Positions 1 to 11,800 of a stretch of DNA of 64,000 nucleotides are shown piece after piece. Made by a program: the position numbers and the translations under genes. The DNA is from Mya arenaria (taxonomy: Eukaryota > Mollusca > Bivalvia > Myida > Myidae): NCBI RefSeq assembly GCF_026914265.1, contig NC_069127.1:24566637-24630636 (forward strand), read 5' to 3'. How positions within the stretch are numbered: position 1 is the stretch's first letter; the number at the start of each line of letters is the position of its first letter. Under the pieces are notes generated by a model. The model worked only from the letters and a program-made list of their open reading frames with translations. It had not been told where the DNA came from and searched no databases.

Positions 1-19
1 TCAATGTCTATACCTAATG

Positions 20-92
20 GGTTCCGTAGTGTAGTGGTTATCACGTCTGTTTTACACGCAGAAGGTCCTGGGTTCAAGCCCCAGCGGAACCA
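20..92 (+). tRNA. tRNA-Val (anticodon UAC)
   Basis: A full cloverleaf can be folded. The acceptor arms GGTTCCG and CGGAACC pair, with A as discriminator base. The A box lies at TAGTGTAGTGG and the B box at GGTTCAAGCC. The anticodon stem TCTGT/GCAGA encloses the loop TTTACAC, giving anticodon TAC. The T stem CTGGG/CCCAG closes the loop TTCAAGC. Length is 73 nt without an intron, and a short T-run follows downstream, as expected for RNA polymerase III. All four stems pair, so this looks like a working gene rather than a SINE head. Confidence 0.95.
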
Positions 93-620
93 ATTCTTAT
101 TTATTTTATGTTTTGCTTATATAATAATTTGTTAAAAAATACAGTTCTGAAGTTCACTTATCGTTCGAACAATGATAAAATGTGTTCACGTGCAATTTCC
201 AGGATTTTTTTATATAGATGATAAAGAAAATAAGTAGCTTTCGTATTTAAAATTTAAAAAAGACCAACAATTAAAATCTGATATGAGTTGAAATAGCCCT
301 AAGCGATGTAGTTCAGAAATAGGCACGGGGAGAGGGCAGGTTGCGATGGGCGGGTAAGCACTGTATAGGATGGCATTAGATATACTTATCCAAAATATAT
401 CAAACAAGCTTACAGGATATCGGAACCATATAAAACATGGCATTTTGTTATGCTGTATGTTTTGCATCTTAATAAACAGAAAAGCAGTTCACAAGCACTG
501 TAATGTTTCCTGCTGTTAAGTGCCATTCATGATTTTAGAGCCATTGGTATTCCGTTACTGAGTTAACTTACTTTCGTTTAATGTATTCAGTCTTAAGTTA
601 CCATACTTTTTATAAAATAA
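93..620. other. intergenic stretch, upstream region of the Ig gene
   Basis: No conserved coding exon, repeat with clear ends or RNA gene was recognised here. The promoter and 5' UTR of the downstream immunoglobulin-domain gene probably lie in the last few hundred bases, but no TATA box or other core element stands out. Confidence 0.4.
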
Positions 621-3600
621 ATGGATGTAACGCTACTAGCTTTTGTTATAGGATGTGTTTCTCTTGGGTCTGTCAGTTTTGCAGGTAAACATTCAATGTT
701 TTATTTAACTGTTCTAACCTCCGGTCTCTATTTTATATTTTAGTTTAGCTATTTCTTACTTTTGTGAGAGTATTCTATTTGTTAGATAATGTCGTTACTG
801 CGCATTTAGCTATACCATCAATAACACGGCAATACAATAACTTCCAATTCCAGTGGCGTAGCTACATATTGTAGGCCGGGGCCTACAACTTTTTTTGAAA
901 AATGACAAAATTTAAATAACCCTAAAATGCAATAAAAACTAATAGCTACTCAAACACTTTGAACGGCTCAAAAGATTGTTTTATTCTAACCAAAGTTTTG
1001 TGTTTATTTAAACTACGTGCAGGGTGTATTGCTTGATTTTATTGTAATAATTGCAGATAAAAGTGTAAAATGCACATATAAAAGTCCGCAAACTCACAGA
1101 GAACCATCGGCCTACAAGAGTTTTTAGGCCTAGCTACGCCCCTGAATTCTATTAGTACATGGATTTTTAAAAATATAGTAAACTATTAAAAGTATTTAAC
1201 TTTATTTCGTATTTGCTGAAGAAAAGTTGAACTTATATTAATAATATACTAAATGAAATCACGATTTTAACATCGTTTGGTTTTTGATGAAAATGTGGAG
1301 GTATTGTAATGGCTTCAGTGTCGTCGTCTGTTACGTCGTAAAAAGACGTTAACCTTAAACTTTCAAGGCATATACATGGAACTTAGTACACGAGGTTGCT
1401 AGCAACAATACGTACATGTGTAGCAGTACATAATTTCAGCTTTAATAATGTTGAGTTCCGCCATTTTACATGGAAAATCACCCAACAGACGAGCGTTGGT
1501 ATCCGCTTGTGATGCATTTAAGATAAGGATACTCGGTAGGTTTTGACGCCGGGTATGCGCTATTTAACGTGAAACAAATTTATGATTGTCTCATATCTTC
1601 CTCTATCCCAGATCCACCGGCCTCTAGACTCCACATGACGCCGGACCTCCCCGAGGCGTACTTCCTTCAGGGGGACCCTCTACGAATATCGTGCACCCTC
1701 ATTTATGCGCACTTCCGGAGCCCTGGGGACAACGCTGTCCTTCCATCCTTCTTTCGGGATGGACAGGAGATTGTATGTGATAAATATAAACAATATTCGG
1801 ATTAACATCATATAGTGTAAACAAAAAAGCCTTATTTCTAATAACGTAAATCTAGTGTGTTTGTTCTTGTGTTAATTTATATTGTTTATTTTCTCCATTC
1901 TTGTAATCTAACTTAAATGCTCTATTTCGGACTGTGCTGGGCCACGCGCGGGACCTGTCGTTCTCCAACCTGACGACTGCTTGATCTATTCATGCCCAAC
2001 AATTTCGCCCATCGATAGGACAATGTGTGTAGATATATAGAAAACACATTTTAGTTAGTTTTATTATCGATCTATATTACTGATAGATAACAAATACTAT
2101 ACTCATTTTTATCTCCTCAGCTGGACACGTCCACCGCGGTGAAGGTTTATGAGGTCGGCGTGGCCTCCTGGGTCAACTCCTCACTGACCATATTCAGCAA
2201 GGAGGCCCGACCAGAGCACTCCGGCAATTACTCGTGCACCACGCCGCTATTCCACATGGACGCGCAAATCAGCGTTCACGTTGTTGAAGGTGAGCCGCAC
2301 CAAGTGCACCAAGTGCTAATGAAATAAGATAAAACATGGCGAAGTTGTTAGTTAAACAGAGTGTAATTTATTGAATAAAATTACCATATCAAAGATTTGA
2401 TACCATTACCAGGTAGATGATAGATTTATTTCAGTAAGGAATGCACATACACATGTGATACATGGACATTAAAAATAAACAACATGTATTGTGAATAACA
2501 TTACATACATGATATTATCAATAGTCATGACAGGCACACCGAACCAAGGATGACACAAAAAAAGAAAACTCTTATTTCCATTGTGGTAACGTATTAAACC
2601 TGAATAAATGACCCCACTCCCCATCTGAGCTTCAAACGTTTTTATTTGGTCACAAGAGAACCTCCTCTAACAAATAAAATCATTTGAAAATGAAAATTGC
2701 TGTAAAATGGTGTGTATTGCTGCACCATATTCCAAAATCGGCGTGGAAGCCGGTGGTTTGAATTGATTCATACGGTGAGCGTGTTCGCCCCTCCTTAATC
2801 CGGTGGTGGAGAGTACATACTTATTGTCTGGCCACCATAGTTACTTAACCTTTCATACATGTAATACCCAATTGGTTGAAACATGTCATATATACGGATA
2901 TTTATCAGTTAAAGCAATAAACAAAAAAATATTTTTTTTACTACAGTAACAGCCACGAATGCGGAGCTGCCGGCCACGGAAAGTGTTCCCCACCTAGATC
3001 TGAAGTACCGCCTTTATAACTACCCGACGACGGACTATTCGGTGTCAGCAACATGCACCGACGCCGACGGTAACGCCATTGGGCAGCATGGTAGTCATGG
3101 TCACCGTTATAGGGTCGGGAAAGCACTACCGGACATTGTACTGAGGATCGCGAGCCCGAGTTAGTTAAGCACCTATTTATATTTTATCGGTTGCATTCCA
3201 TAGAACAGCAATGTTGTTTTTTTATTAGAGTTTTCCATTCGGAACTCCTCGGCCATTTTCTATCAAAACAACCTCGGATGTATGCTGGTACATCAGTAGA
3301 AGTAGTTAATATTTTTTGTAATGATATTATTAATTAAATGTAGCGTTTTAGCTTGTATTTGTTTATCTAAGCTTAAATTGATTACCAGTGAATTGTATTA
3401 TTGCAATCATAATTAAGTTTCCCAAGAGTTAAGGCATACAATTAAAGTGCTAAATTGAAATTACTACGCGATCTACTTGCAGCGTAGTTAAAGTGTACCG
3501 ATTCCTGACATTGTTAACCGTCCATATACATTCGGAATAGTTCGGCCGAGGAGCTCCGAATTATATCCAAGGTTTTTTCGATAGAAAATGGCCCAAGAGT

Positions 3601-6600
3601 TCCGAATGCAGAGTTTTCGTCCGGTAGGGAATAAACTATGAATTGCGTTAGAGTGAGTTGTTATATTTACAAGCTATGCATGTGTACAGTATGTTCATTG
3701 TTTAACTTTGTTCTAGGAAATGTCAATCGCACATAAACAATAAACATACACATGCATAACTTGTAAATAGTCATACTTTTTATTGTTTAATGCTGTTTAG
3801 CATGGAAGTCGTCATTAAAAAAAGAAGCCTGGACGACATTTTAGAATGACTAAACTTGTGAATAGAATTTCCTAGAGCAAAGTTATCATTTTTGGTAACA
3901 TTTTTTTTCGCAATCAAATAGTTGGATGTAAGACACTAATATCATATTTAATTTTAACTTTGAAGCAACAAATGGAAATAGGAGGCGAGTTAACATTACG
4001 ATACCTAATAAATAACGCATAATTTCAGACCTGCAGGGACGAGAATACTGCTTTAAATAATACAAATTCTGCTACTGTTTCAGATGAATGTGAAATTCCT
4101 GTTATATATGTTTGCAGCCATTCGAGATGCGGGCGCCTATCAATGCAGTGTGCAGTTCGAGTCCTTTTACTTAGACTACTCATCCCTTCCAAGGAAATTC
4201 ACATTCAACCTAATGCCTGTCTATCTGTATGGTAAGTGACGTCACGCCACGTTTTTCACGTGGACGTTCAGGATATACTGATAATATCTGTCATGCGTTC
4301 CCGTTCCGGATCGAAAAATCCGACCCGAGGGCACCTGCGTTGCCAGCTAACGAGGCTTGCCGAGTTACCGGCTACGCAGCGTGCCCGAGGGTCGGATTTT
4401 TCTATCCGGAACGGACACACATGCTAGATATTTTTCTAGCATACCTTAAATTACATTTTTTGTGAAGAAAATACATAAGAAAGCGCGTTTTTGTACATTT
4501 CACCAAAATAGTGCGTGCGATGAAGTTTACTGACGTCATGACGCGCAGTAATTTGTCTACACTGCAAACGTCAATAAGTTCCTTCGCTTTCACGTCTTTT
4601 AGGGCTTATTTTGTTTTGTTTTTAAGGAATATTTTGTAAAGTTAATGTTAATGGAACTCATATATTGAAATCTTATTACTATGGTTACATTAAGTGTTTA
4701 ATAAAAGAAATTGAAAGTATTACGTCACAGCGCGTGACTCATCTGGCATGGGGGGATGCCAGATGGAGTTTTCCAGCACGGCTGAAATCACCGGAAATGC
4801 CTATCCGGTGTGCTAGAATCGTATATACATATAAATAACTTTTATATATTTAATCATTCATTCTTTTTCTCTGACAAAGAACAGAAAAAAACGTAGGTAT
4901 TTTTGGTTTACCATGTTTTATTTGACCATAATAATTATGCTCATTGTTCCAAAAGCTGGCCCAAAAGTGGTACTGCGAGAAAGTCAGATAACTGTTCAAG
5001 GTGGGGATCCTTTAGAGGTTGAGTGTGACGTCACCGGTTACCCCTTACCTGACGTCATATGGCGTAAAAACGAACGTGAACTCGTTGTGGACGACAGAGT
5101 GCATTTAAGCGAGTTCCGGGACGTAGCAAACAGCCGACTGTTAATCACGAGTCTTACTTCTGTTGACGCGGCTGAATACACGTGCCAAGCAGTTAACTCC
5201 GTGCGGCCGTTCCAAAACAGCGCATCTGTCAACGTGCACGTGCAATGTATGTCGTTGTACAACTTCGGTTTAAAGTAACTCGCTCATGGTTTGTAAAATG
5301 CTTTTTTTTTCAATTACGAAATAAAGTGTGGCAAATCATAAGGAGTGTTCAAACAAAAGTACCAAAAGTAGGAACCCTTCAGCAATTGTTGAAATTTGCT
5401 CAAATATCGTCTTTGACGACCACACTTTTCATTAGCGTTAGTAAAGCGATTGAAAATATATAACGGATGTTTTGTTGCGCGATTGGTCGATTGACATTAT
5501 CACGTGATGTTACAATAAATCCTGAAGAGGTAATCATATCATGCACCTATTTTGAAGTCTCGTTGGCCGTGTGGACTAGCAGGCCAAAATCTATGTTTTC
5601 TTGACTTTACCGGTGTGTGTTCGAACCCCACTAAAACCAAAATACATTTTATGCTATAACTGTGTTTCTGTCCGCTATTTCGATGTCATAGAGTAAAATA
5701 ATGATAAAATAAGTGTTTTCATATGCATTGCCGGGAAAACTAAGTTTTGGTCCAAAAACATGAGCCACTTTAAAATATAACAATAATGAAATGTTTATAA
5801 AAAGGAGATGTATTCCCCCCTTAAAAATATATCAGCACTTTCATTTGAAAGTAACGATGTTAAACGCTTTATAAGATTTTAAAGAATAATGGAATATATT
5901 TTAACATCATACTTGTAACTTTTATTTAGTGGAGTCAACGACACAGCCAACAAAACCCACTATTGGTACACGTACAAATACAGGTACGACTCTCAACTTT
6001 TATGTTTGCATATTATTATGTATAATATTTCATAATTTCTTACATTATATGTACATGTAGCTCTTGAGGACGCACACTTCAACTTAACCAGCGATGCTAG
6101 TTGTTGATTTTACACGTAAAGACAAAGACTTTTCATACTGTTTTCTTCTTCTTTTATGTAAAATGTATATACCAAAAGGCAATGTAATATATGTTATAAT
6201 ATATGCATGATCATAATATGTTATTTTAATACTATGCATTTTCGGTAGGTCGCAGTTACCCCCACGACCGAATTAGGAAGCTCGAAAAGAAAGTACGTGC
6301 TTATACTTCGTTTGCTAATAAATATCAGGGGATGATCCATGATTTGCCTTGAGAGGGGGCGTCACTTAGGGGCGTAACCTTTTGACTTGAGCTCCTCCCT
6401 CAGAACCAAATTTTGGCGGGATGGGGGCAGGGAGTACTCTCCCAAGATAGTTTAACAATTTCAAGTCAGGACATGGTGCATTTAGGCGTATTTTATTATT
6501 TTTGTTATTTTATATTGGAATAAAAAGAAAACTTGGACGATTTTAGGGGGATCGCTAGTGTACATTGTAGAGTTAATTATGAGATCTGAATAACTTGCGT

Positions 6601-8007
6601 TGGCATGTAAATTTTATTGTATTTTTCAAGGTTGACAGACTTATAAAGATGTTTGAATCAACCACGAAGGGCAACAACGACAATGCTGCTTATACATGTC
6701 AGGTAAATTGCAAGTTCGTATGTTTATCATAACTACCATCACAATTGTGTCCCTATCATACAGGTGGCCATGATTTTGAACATCCCCAAGTCAGAATCTA
6801 GACCCAGACTCAGAAAAGCACATGCATTCAATTACATAGAACCAATTTAAAAAATATATATTTAAAGACCAATGGAGTGAATGCAGTCGATGATGCATGT
6901 ACCTAAGATGTACTTATGTTGCATATCGAATACCAACCCAGTCCACATAGTCACTTCCTTTTTGAGTCTGAGTTTGAGACTCAAGAGTAAAAGCTGCAAA
7001 TTTCAGTTTAATAATAAAAGTGCTATTTGAAGAGAAATAATTGAAGAGAAAAGGTTGGTAACATATTTGCAATTACTTATTCTACAATAATGTACCCGCA
7101 TTTTGTCCAAATTTGTTTTATTAAACATACTCTGTAACATTTTAAATATCGCTTTCCAGAGTCCGAGTCTCATCCTCAGACTCGATATAATAAAACGGTC
7201 CCATAGTGTTTTGTTTGTACAGTTTTATTGATACAAAAAAGTATAATATATGAAGGACCTAAATCAATCACACATGTTGAAAAAACATCACTATTTTAAA
7301 ACCAGTTAACCGTTTTGTCCACATTCTTTCAGATGGAGATGGCGAAAATATTGAGTGTCATGGATACCATCAAAGACACTGTAAAGGTGGAATCATCATC
7401 ATACATAGGAAGAATTATTTAAATCATTTATCAATGAATATTCATGTTTGTAAAAATGTTTTGTAATATGCGAGTATCAATTATAATAATGTTTATGTTA
7501 CGTCATGTATTATAGTTTAAATTAAGATGTCGGCTGTTTGCAAGTAGTTGTTTTCTTTCGATGCACAACTTATGTATTTAAGGATTGATAGCATTTTGTG
7601 TGCTGTATGAACGCAGTAGGGCACCCGAGAAAATTCCATGAAGCGCTGCCGCTTTTTGGTTATTTGCTCGCTTGCCCGTCTGCGTTCATACAGCTAAACG
7701 GTTGGTTAAATAACGTAGTGCTTATCCAATCGGAGCGCAAAATTAAAATAAACAATGGCGACGTAACTCCTTGCGTGTTATACAATATAAACGTCACGTT
7801 TCACCTTATACAAAGGACTAGACAAATGTGTTCAAGTACTGACATTAATCCTTAGCTTCATATACAAGTGAGTATTATATGTGATCATACGCTATATTGT
7901 AATAACATTAAACTGTTGTTTTGATATTTTAGGACGGATTTATCACGACGTTCACAGAGCTTGCAGAAATTAAGGAGTTTCGGAAACGACATTCTGATAA
8001 CAGATAG
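621..8007 (+). CDS. secreted protein with three Ig-like domains and a helical C-terminal tail
   Basis: The gene is spliced from exons 621-684, 1612-1772, 2121-2289, 2947-3159, 4118-4231, 4956-5246, 5930-5983, 6249-6292, 6631-6702, 7333-7380 and 7933-8007. All junctions are GT/AG and phases agree, giving about 434 residues. Exon 1 encodes a signal peptide (MDVTLLAFVIGCVSLG...). Exons 2-3 form a V-type Ig domain with cysteines in LRISCTL and SGNYSCTT. Exons 4-5 form a second domain (VSATCTD to DAGAYQCSV). Exon 6 alone encodes an I-set domain (LEVECDV, VIWRKN, DAAEYTCQA). A Thr-rich linker follows (exon 7), then charged, heptad-like helix (IRKLEKKVDRLIKMF) and a short acidic/basic end. No transmembrane segment or GPI signal is visible, so secretion is inferred. 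Domain-boundary introns are mostly phase 1, as usual for Ig modules. Exon 10 may instead end at 7386, adding Val-Lys. The closest known layouts are FREP-like or Dpr/ZIG-type proteins, but orthology is not established. Confidence 0.82.
851..1144. mobile_element. hAT-like MITE in Ig gene intron 1
   Basis: The ends are inverted: CAGTGGCGTAGCTA on the left, TAGCTACGCCCCTG on the right. The word AATTC flanks both ends, at least part of a target duplication. There is no coding capacity and the length is 294 bp. The CAG..CTG ends and the GGCGTAGCTA core match a widespread hAT-type non-autonomous design; the family name is inferred. Confidence 0.7.
3237..3608. mobile_element. MITE with long imperfect terminal inverted repeats, Ig gene intron 4
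   Basis: The left end begins CATTCGGAACTCCTCGG and continues through CCATTTTCTATC. The right end is its reverse complement with few changes (GATAGAAAATGG ... GAGTTCCGAATG). The arms are about 45 bp, the element about 372 bp, and nothing codes. The superfamily could not be determined from the ends. Confidence 0.65.
4283..4816 (+). repeat. dispersed hairpin-bearing repeat, copy A (Ig gene intron 5)
   Basis: A 534-bp repeat sharing long near-identical blocks with 17369-17760 (opposite strand, shorter) and a diverged copy near 24206-24560. Its left part holds a strong hairpin: arms at about 4301-4340 and 4374-4414 around CCGGAT..AAAAATCCGAC and GTCGGATTTTT..ATCCGG, with a GC-rich loop. The right part ends in CCGGTGTGCTAG. 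No coding frame is conserved between copies. Short ORFs read through it are not genes. Confidence 0.7.
5561..5643 (+). repeat. tRNA-derived SINE head or tRNA-like relic
   Basis: It contains an A-box-like TGGCCGTGTGG and, about 45 bp later, a B-box-like GTTCGAACCCC, followed by ACTAAAACCAAAAT. The same 3' motif and box order appear on the minus strand at 41349-41440. The cloverleaf does not close properly, so a SINE head is more likely than a working tRNA. It lies in intron 6 of the Ig gene. Confidence 0.5.
7590..7845. repeat. short foldback repeat, copy 1 (Ig gene intron 10)
   Basis: Inverted arms GCTGTATGAACGCAG and CTGCGTTCATACAGC lie about 80 bp apart. They are followed by a GC-richer stretch ending ACAAAGGACTAGACAAATG. 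A diverged copy with the same order of parts sits at about 11345-11665. The family is not recognised. Confidence 0.45.
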
Positions 8008-8516
8008 ATCTATGTTCTGTATCATGTTTCTGGCTAACGATATAAAGGACTCCTTGGAAAATGAAAGATGACCTCTGTTTGAAAATGGTCCTCACTTAGG
8101 AGGATTATGAATATACATTTATCAGTGGGCATGCTTTGTTTCCATGTTAAGTTATTGTGTGGAATATACATCACGACTACTGTTATTCACAGAATTGTAA
8201 CATTTACTGAAATCAGTGTTCAACATGAATATATTTATACACATAATACAAACATCAGTATTTTATCTCACCGGTTGTTTGAGGATGCCAGCTCACGGGG
8301 ACTCAAACTACCAATGAGGTTTTCTAAACCCCAACCCTTAAGCGGGGAAATTGTTCACAAACTCTTTGTAAGCAGACGTTAAGTTCACGAAAACCCTTTG
8401 AAAAATTCCCAGATGGCGGTCACACCGAGTCTGTCAAAAGTTTGCCGGTTCGAAATCACCTTCTGACTGAATCCCCTTTAGCCCTCCAATCCCCCTCCAT
8501 CCATTTTAGAATAAAA

Positions 8517-8570
<54 letters not shown>

Positions 8571-8620
8571 ATGATAATCAAGATTATGACGACAACAACA
8601 ACAACAGCAACAACAATATA

Positions 8621-8678
<58 letters not shown>

Positions 8679-8877
8679 CATATTTTAATGAATAAAATAA
8701 TAGTCATAATATAGTTTTGTATTTGTACCAGTCCAATTGTCAGCAGCCACATCGCGCACACACTGCAAGTGTCAGAGGATATATATCAGTGAGTAGGATA
8801 TTGGATAATTGTTGACTGTCTCACGAATTCCATAAAGAGATTGAAATTCGTTAAATTATTTTACGTTTTGTATAAAC
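8008..8877. other. short intergenic region between the Ig gene and SMAP
   Basis: It holds the 3' UTR of the Ig gene, a compound trinucleotide microsatellite and the SMAP 5' UTR/promoter. One AATAAA is seen at 8692-8697. The first and second genes run in the same direction and are very close. No core promoter motif stands out. Confidence 0.5.
8516..8677. repeat. compound trinucleotide microsatellite (TGA)n-(AAC)n-(AAT)n
   Basis: About 18 TGA units, then short AAC/AGC units, then about 19 AAT units. The homopolymeric Ile, Tyr or His runs seen when it is translated are artefacts of the repeat. Confidence 0.95.
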
Positions 8878-11800
8878 ATGAGTACCTCAAAAGAATCCGT
8901 TCCGCCATCTGAGAAGAACGAGAAGAAAAATGATCTTGATACAGAAAAGGTATGAAAATCAATATTAATTAATTGAATTTTATTGATCTTGATACAATTT
9001 TTTTCAAAGTTTGCACCTTTCTTGAGTTTCTGTAATACGGTATGACGCTTCGTACTCAAATTGTTCGTACCAAAATTAAAGGAAATATTATCTGGATAAG
9101 ATTTATGTAATGTTTTTAAATCCGTCTTATAAAATATGGTGTATATTGTGTCGAAACACATGGATAATAGCAAGGCGCTAAGGTAGCCCAGGCTGTTTAG
9201 CTCATTAAAATTGATAGTTCTGGCTTCCATAACTTCAATGTTGATATTTATTTTTTTGATGTTTACAACACGTTAAACACATCCAAAAAGGTAATATATA
9301 ACGTATTCGCTGAAGTTCTTTAGCTACAAAAATGAATGCTGTCTGGCAATTGTCAAGTCCAGCTGCTTCAGTCTTGGACAATATTTTGTTTGGGCGACTT
9401 TATTTATTTTGTTCCCTAAACAGTTGCCAACACAAAAATCGTCAAAGACTCTAAAGCAGCTGTTTATATGGACTTAGGAGTTGAAAGATGCAGGTGAGTT
9501 CCTCTAGAAAGAAACATGTATTCAGTACACAAGTTCACAAATTTTGGTACTTTGATTTTTTTACCTTTTCAGTGGAACTGTTAACATATTACACTATTTA
9601 ATTTTTCTATGTGTGTAGGTTGGAAATGACAGATTAAATTACTTATTTTTCTTTGTATAAGCGAGAAATCAGCATGCATTTTACTGTTCCTTGTTTTACT
9701 CAGGTCCACTCAGCTAATAAATGGGAAGCCGTGGACCTTGGAGATGATGATCGAAAGAAAAAATTCCTGAAGCTCATGGGTGCAGCTAAGGTATTCACTA
9801 TCTGTAGTGTGGCATTCATTAAATTCCATGCCATTTTTTAAAATGATAATGCACCAGTCAATTGTAACCACGCCCCCCCTCCCCCCAGGTCCGGGGAATA
9901 GCGGGGACTTTGACTTTTGGTCAAGCCAACCCCGGCTAAAATCGCCGTCCTGTGGGGACGAACAGATGGTAAAATCCCCGCCAAATGCCCCCGTACCCCA
10001 GGGACCCTAGGTAAGGCCCATTCCCCACTTTGTTTAAAGCTAAGACAAAACCACCACATTCACCCGGCACTGCAGGGCCACCTGAAAGGTAAAAACACGG
10101 CCCATTTCCCTGGCTATCCCCGGTATACCCCCGGACCTGGGGGGCCGTGGTTGCAATTGACTGGTGCATAAGTTATGATTAACATTATATGCAGGTATAT
10201 CAAATGTCATTAAACCACAACAACAAATGAATCAACAACCGAAATTACACGATTCATGTCATAACAAGCTCTTGCCATCAATTTATTTATTTCATATAGG
10301 TTTCTCTAAAGTTATGTGCTGAAATGATCATATTCAGCTGTTGTACTTAAGTAGTTAAACATATGCATGGGTTACTGCTAATATATGAGTGGAATAATCT
10401 CATTTTAATGACATTTATAAATATGATATGGACTCAATTTCAGCAAGAGCACCATGGCCGATTTGTAATTGGTGACAAGGAACCATCAAAAGCTCATACC
10501 AGGAATAGTAAGTTCTCCTATATTCCTAGATTGATTGATGTTATGAAACAGTCCAAACACAACTATCACATTTTTATACAGCTCTTTAGCTTCAAAAGAA
10601 CCAGATGAGATTTATTTCCCTCTTTCGGAATTAGAACTCTACTTTCAAGTCACACAGTTGATGCGGTTGAGTCAATACGTAATGCATCTGTAATGCATCC
10701 ATATAGGCTAAGGGAATGAGTAGACCCCCATTGACTCCAAGAATGACCAAATAGTTTAGCAAATTGCTGCCTGTTAATGTGTCAATTTGCTTGATTTCTC
10801 AAATTATCAACAGTTATGGACTTGTTGGTCTAACATGTTTAGTATATGATGAGATGTTATGTTTACATTTGATAATGGTTTTGCGAGTTCTCATCATGTG
10901 TCATGAGATTTTAGTGCTAGATGCACTCTTGCTTGAGAGCGGAAAGGAGATAGAAGACTGCTTAGAATTTAAAACAAGTTTTATAACTAAGAAATTTACA
11001 AACATTAAGTACAGCTTAAGATCAAATGTAAACAGAACAGCCCATCATTGATGTAGTACAAGTATTGCTCACAAATTGATATTATTTTCATGTTATGGGA
11101 CATGTTCAAAGGATGGATTTTTTTTCTAAAATTTGTTACATACCGGGTAGTACTTTTACAACTTATAAAAGTACTATAATAACCACCCTGATCAAAACCA
11201 AATACAGTACAATTACATGTAATACCCACGATCGCTGAAACTAGTAATAGAAATTATAGTATAAAACTATTCAAATATAGTAGTACTGTAGTCATTATCA
11301 TCGAAATACTTAAAGATTGATCACATTTATTCTTGCGTTTATGGTGTATTAATGCAGATTGGCATGCGAGCAAATTCCATTAAGTACGCTAGTGCTTCTT
11401 GGTATATAATATGTAATTTGCTTGCTTGCCTTACTGCATCCATACAGCATAAATGCTAGACAAAATGTGACAAATACCTTTTGTTTAATTTTGCCATAAT
11501 TATTCAATATGAAAGATTAGTAGTATCTCCTTCAATTGAGTATTTATTCTTTGTTATATCGTATGTCATTGGTTAAATGACGTTGCGCTTATTTAATAAG
11601 TGCGCAATGTTGAATATACTATATGAATATCAATTGTATACACACAAAGGACTTGTCAAATGTAAATATATATTTTGAATTGATTTCAGAGCAGGAGACT
11701 GAGGAAATCAACCAGCAGCTGGAAGACCAGTACAAGCACACGTTCGAACACCGAGTGACCAGATGGTCCCATAAGGGGCTCGGGTTTGATGACGATAAGG

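Noticed and set aside
4229-4593. Three short ORFs in Ig gene intron 5
   Set aside because: They lie inside the hairpin-bearing repeat and copy B does not preserve the frames.
5561-5643. Possible tRNA gene
   Set aside because: A- and B-box-like words are present but acceptor and anticodon stems do not pair; a SINE relic fits better.
8456-8761. ORFs encoding poly-Ile, poly-Tyr and poly-His runs
   Set aside because: They are translations of a trinucleotide microsatellite and have no conserved flanks.
9838-10171. Overlapping GC-rich ORFs on both strands in SMAP intron 2
   Set aside because: They lie wholly inside the Harbinger-type MITE and are not shared intact by its second copy.
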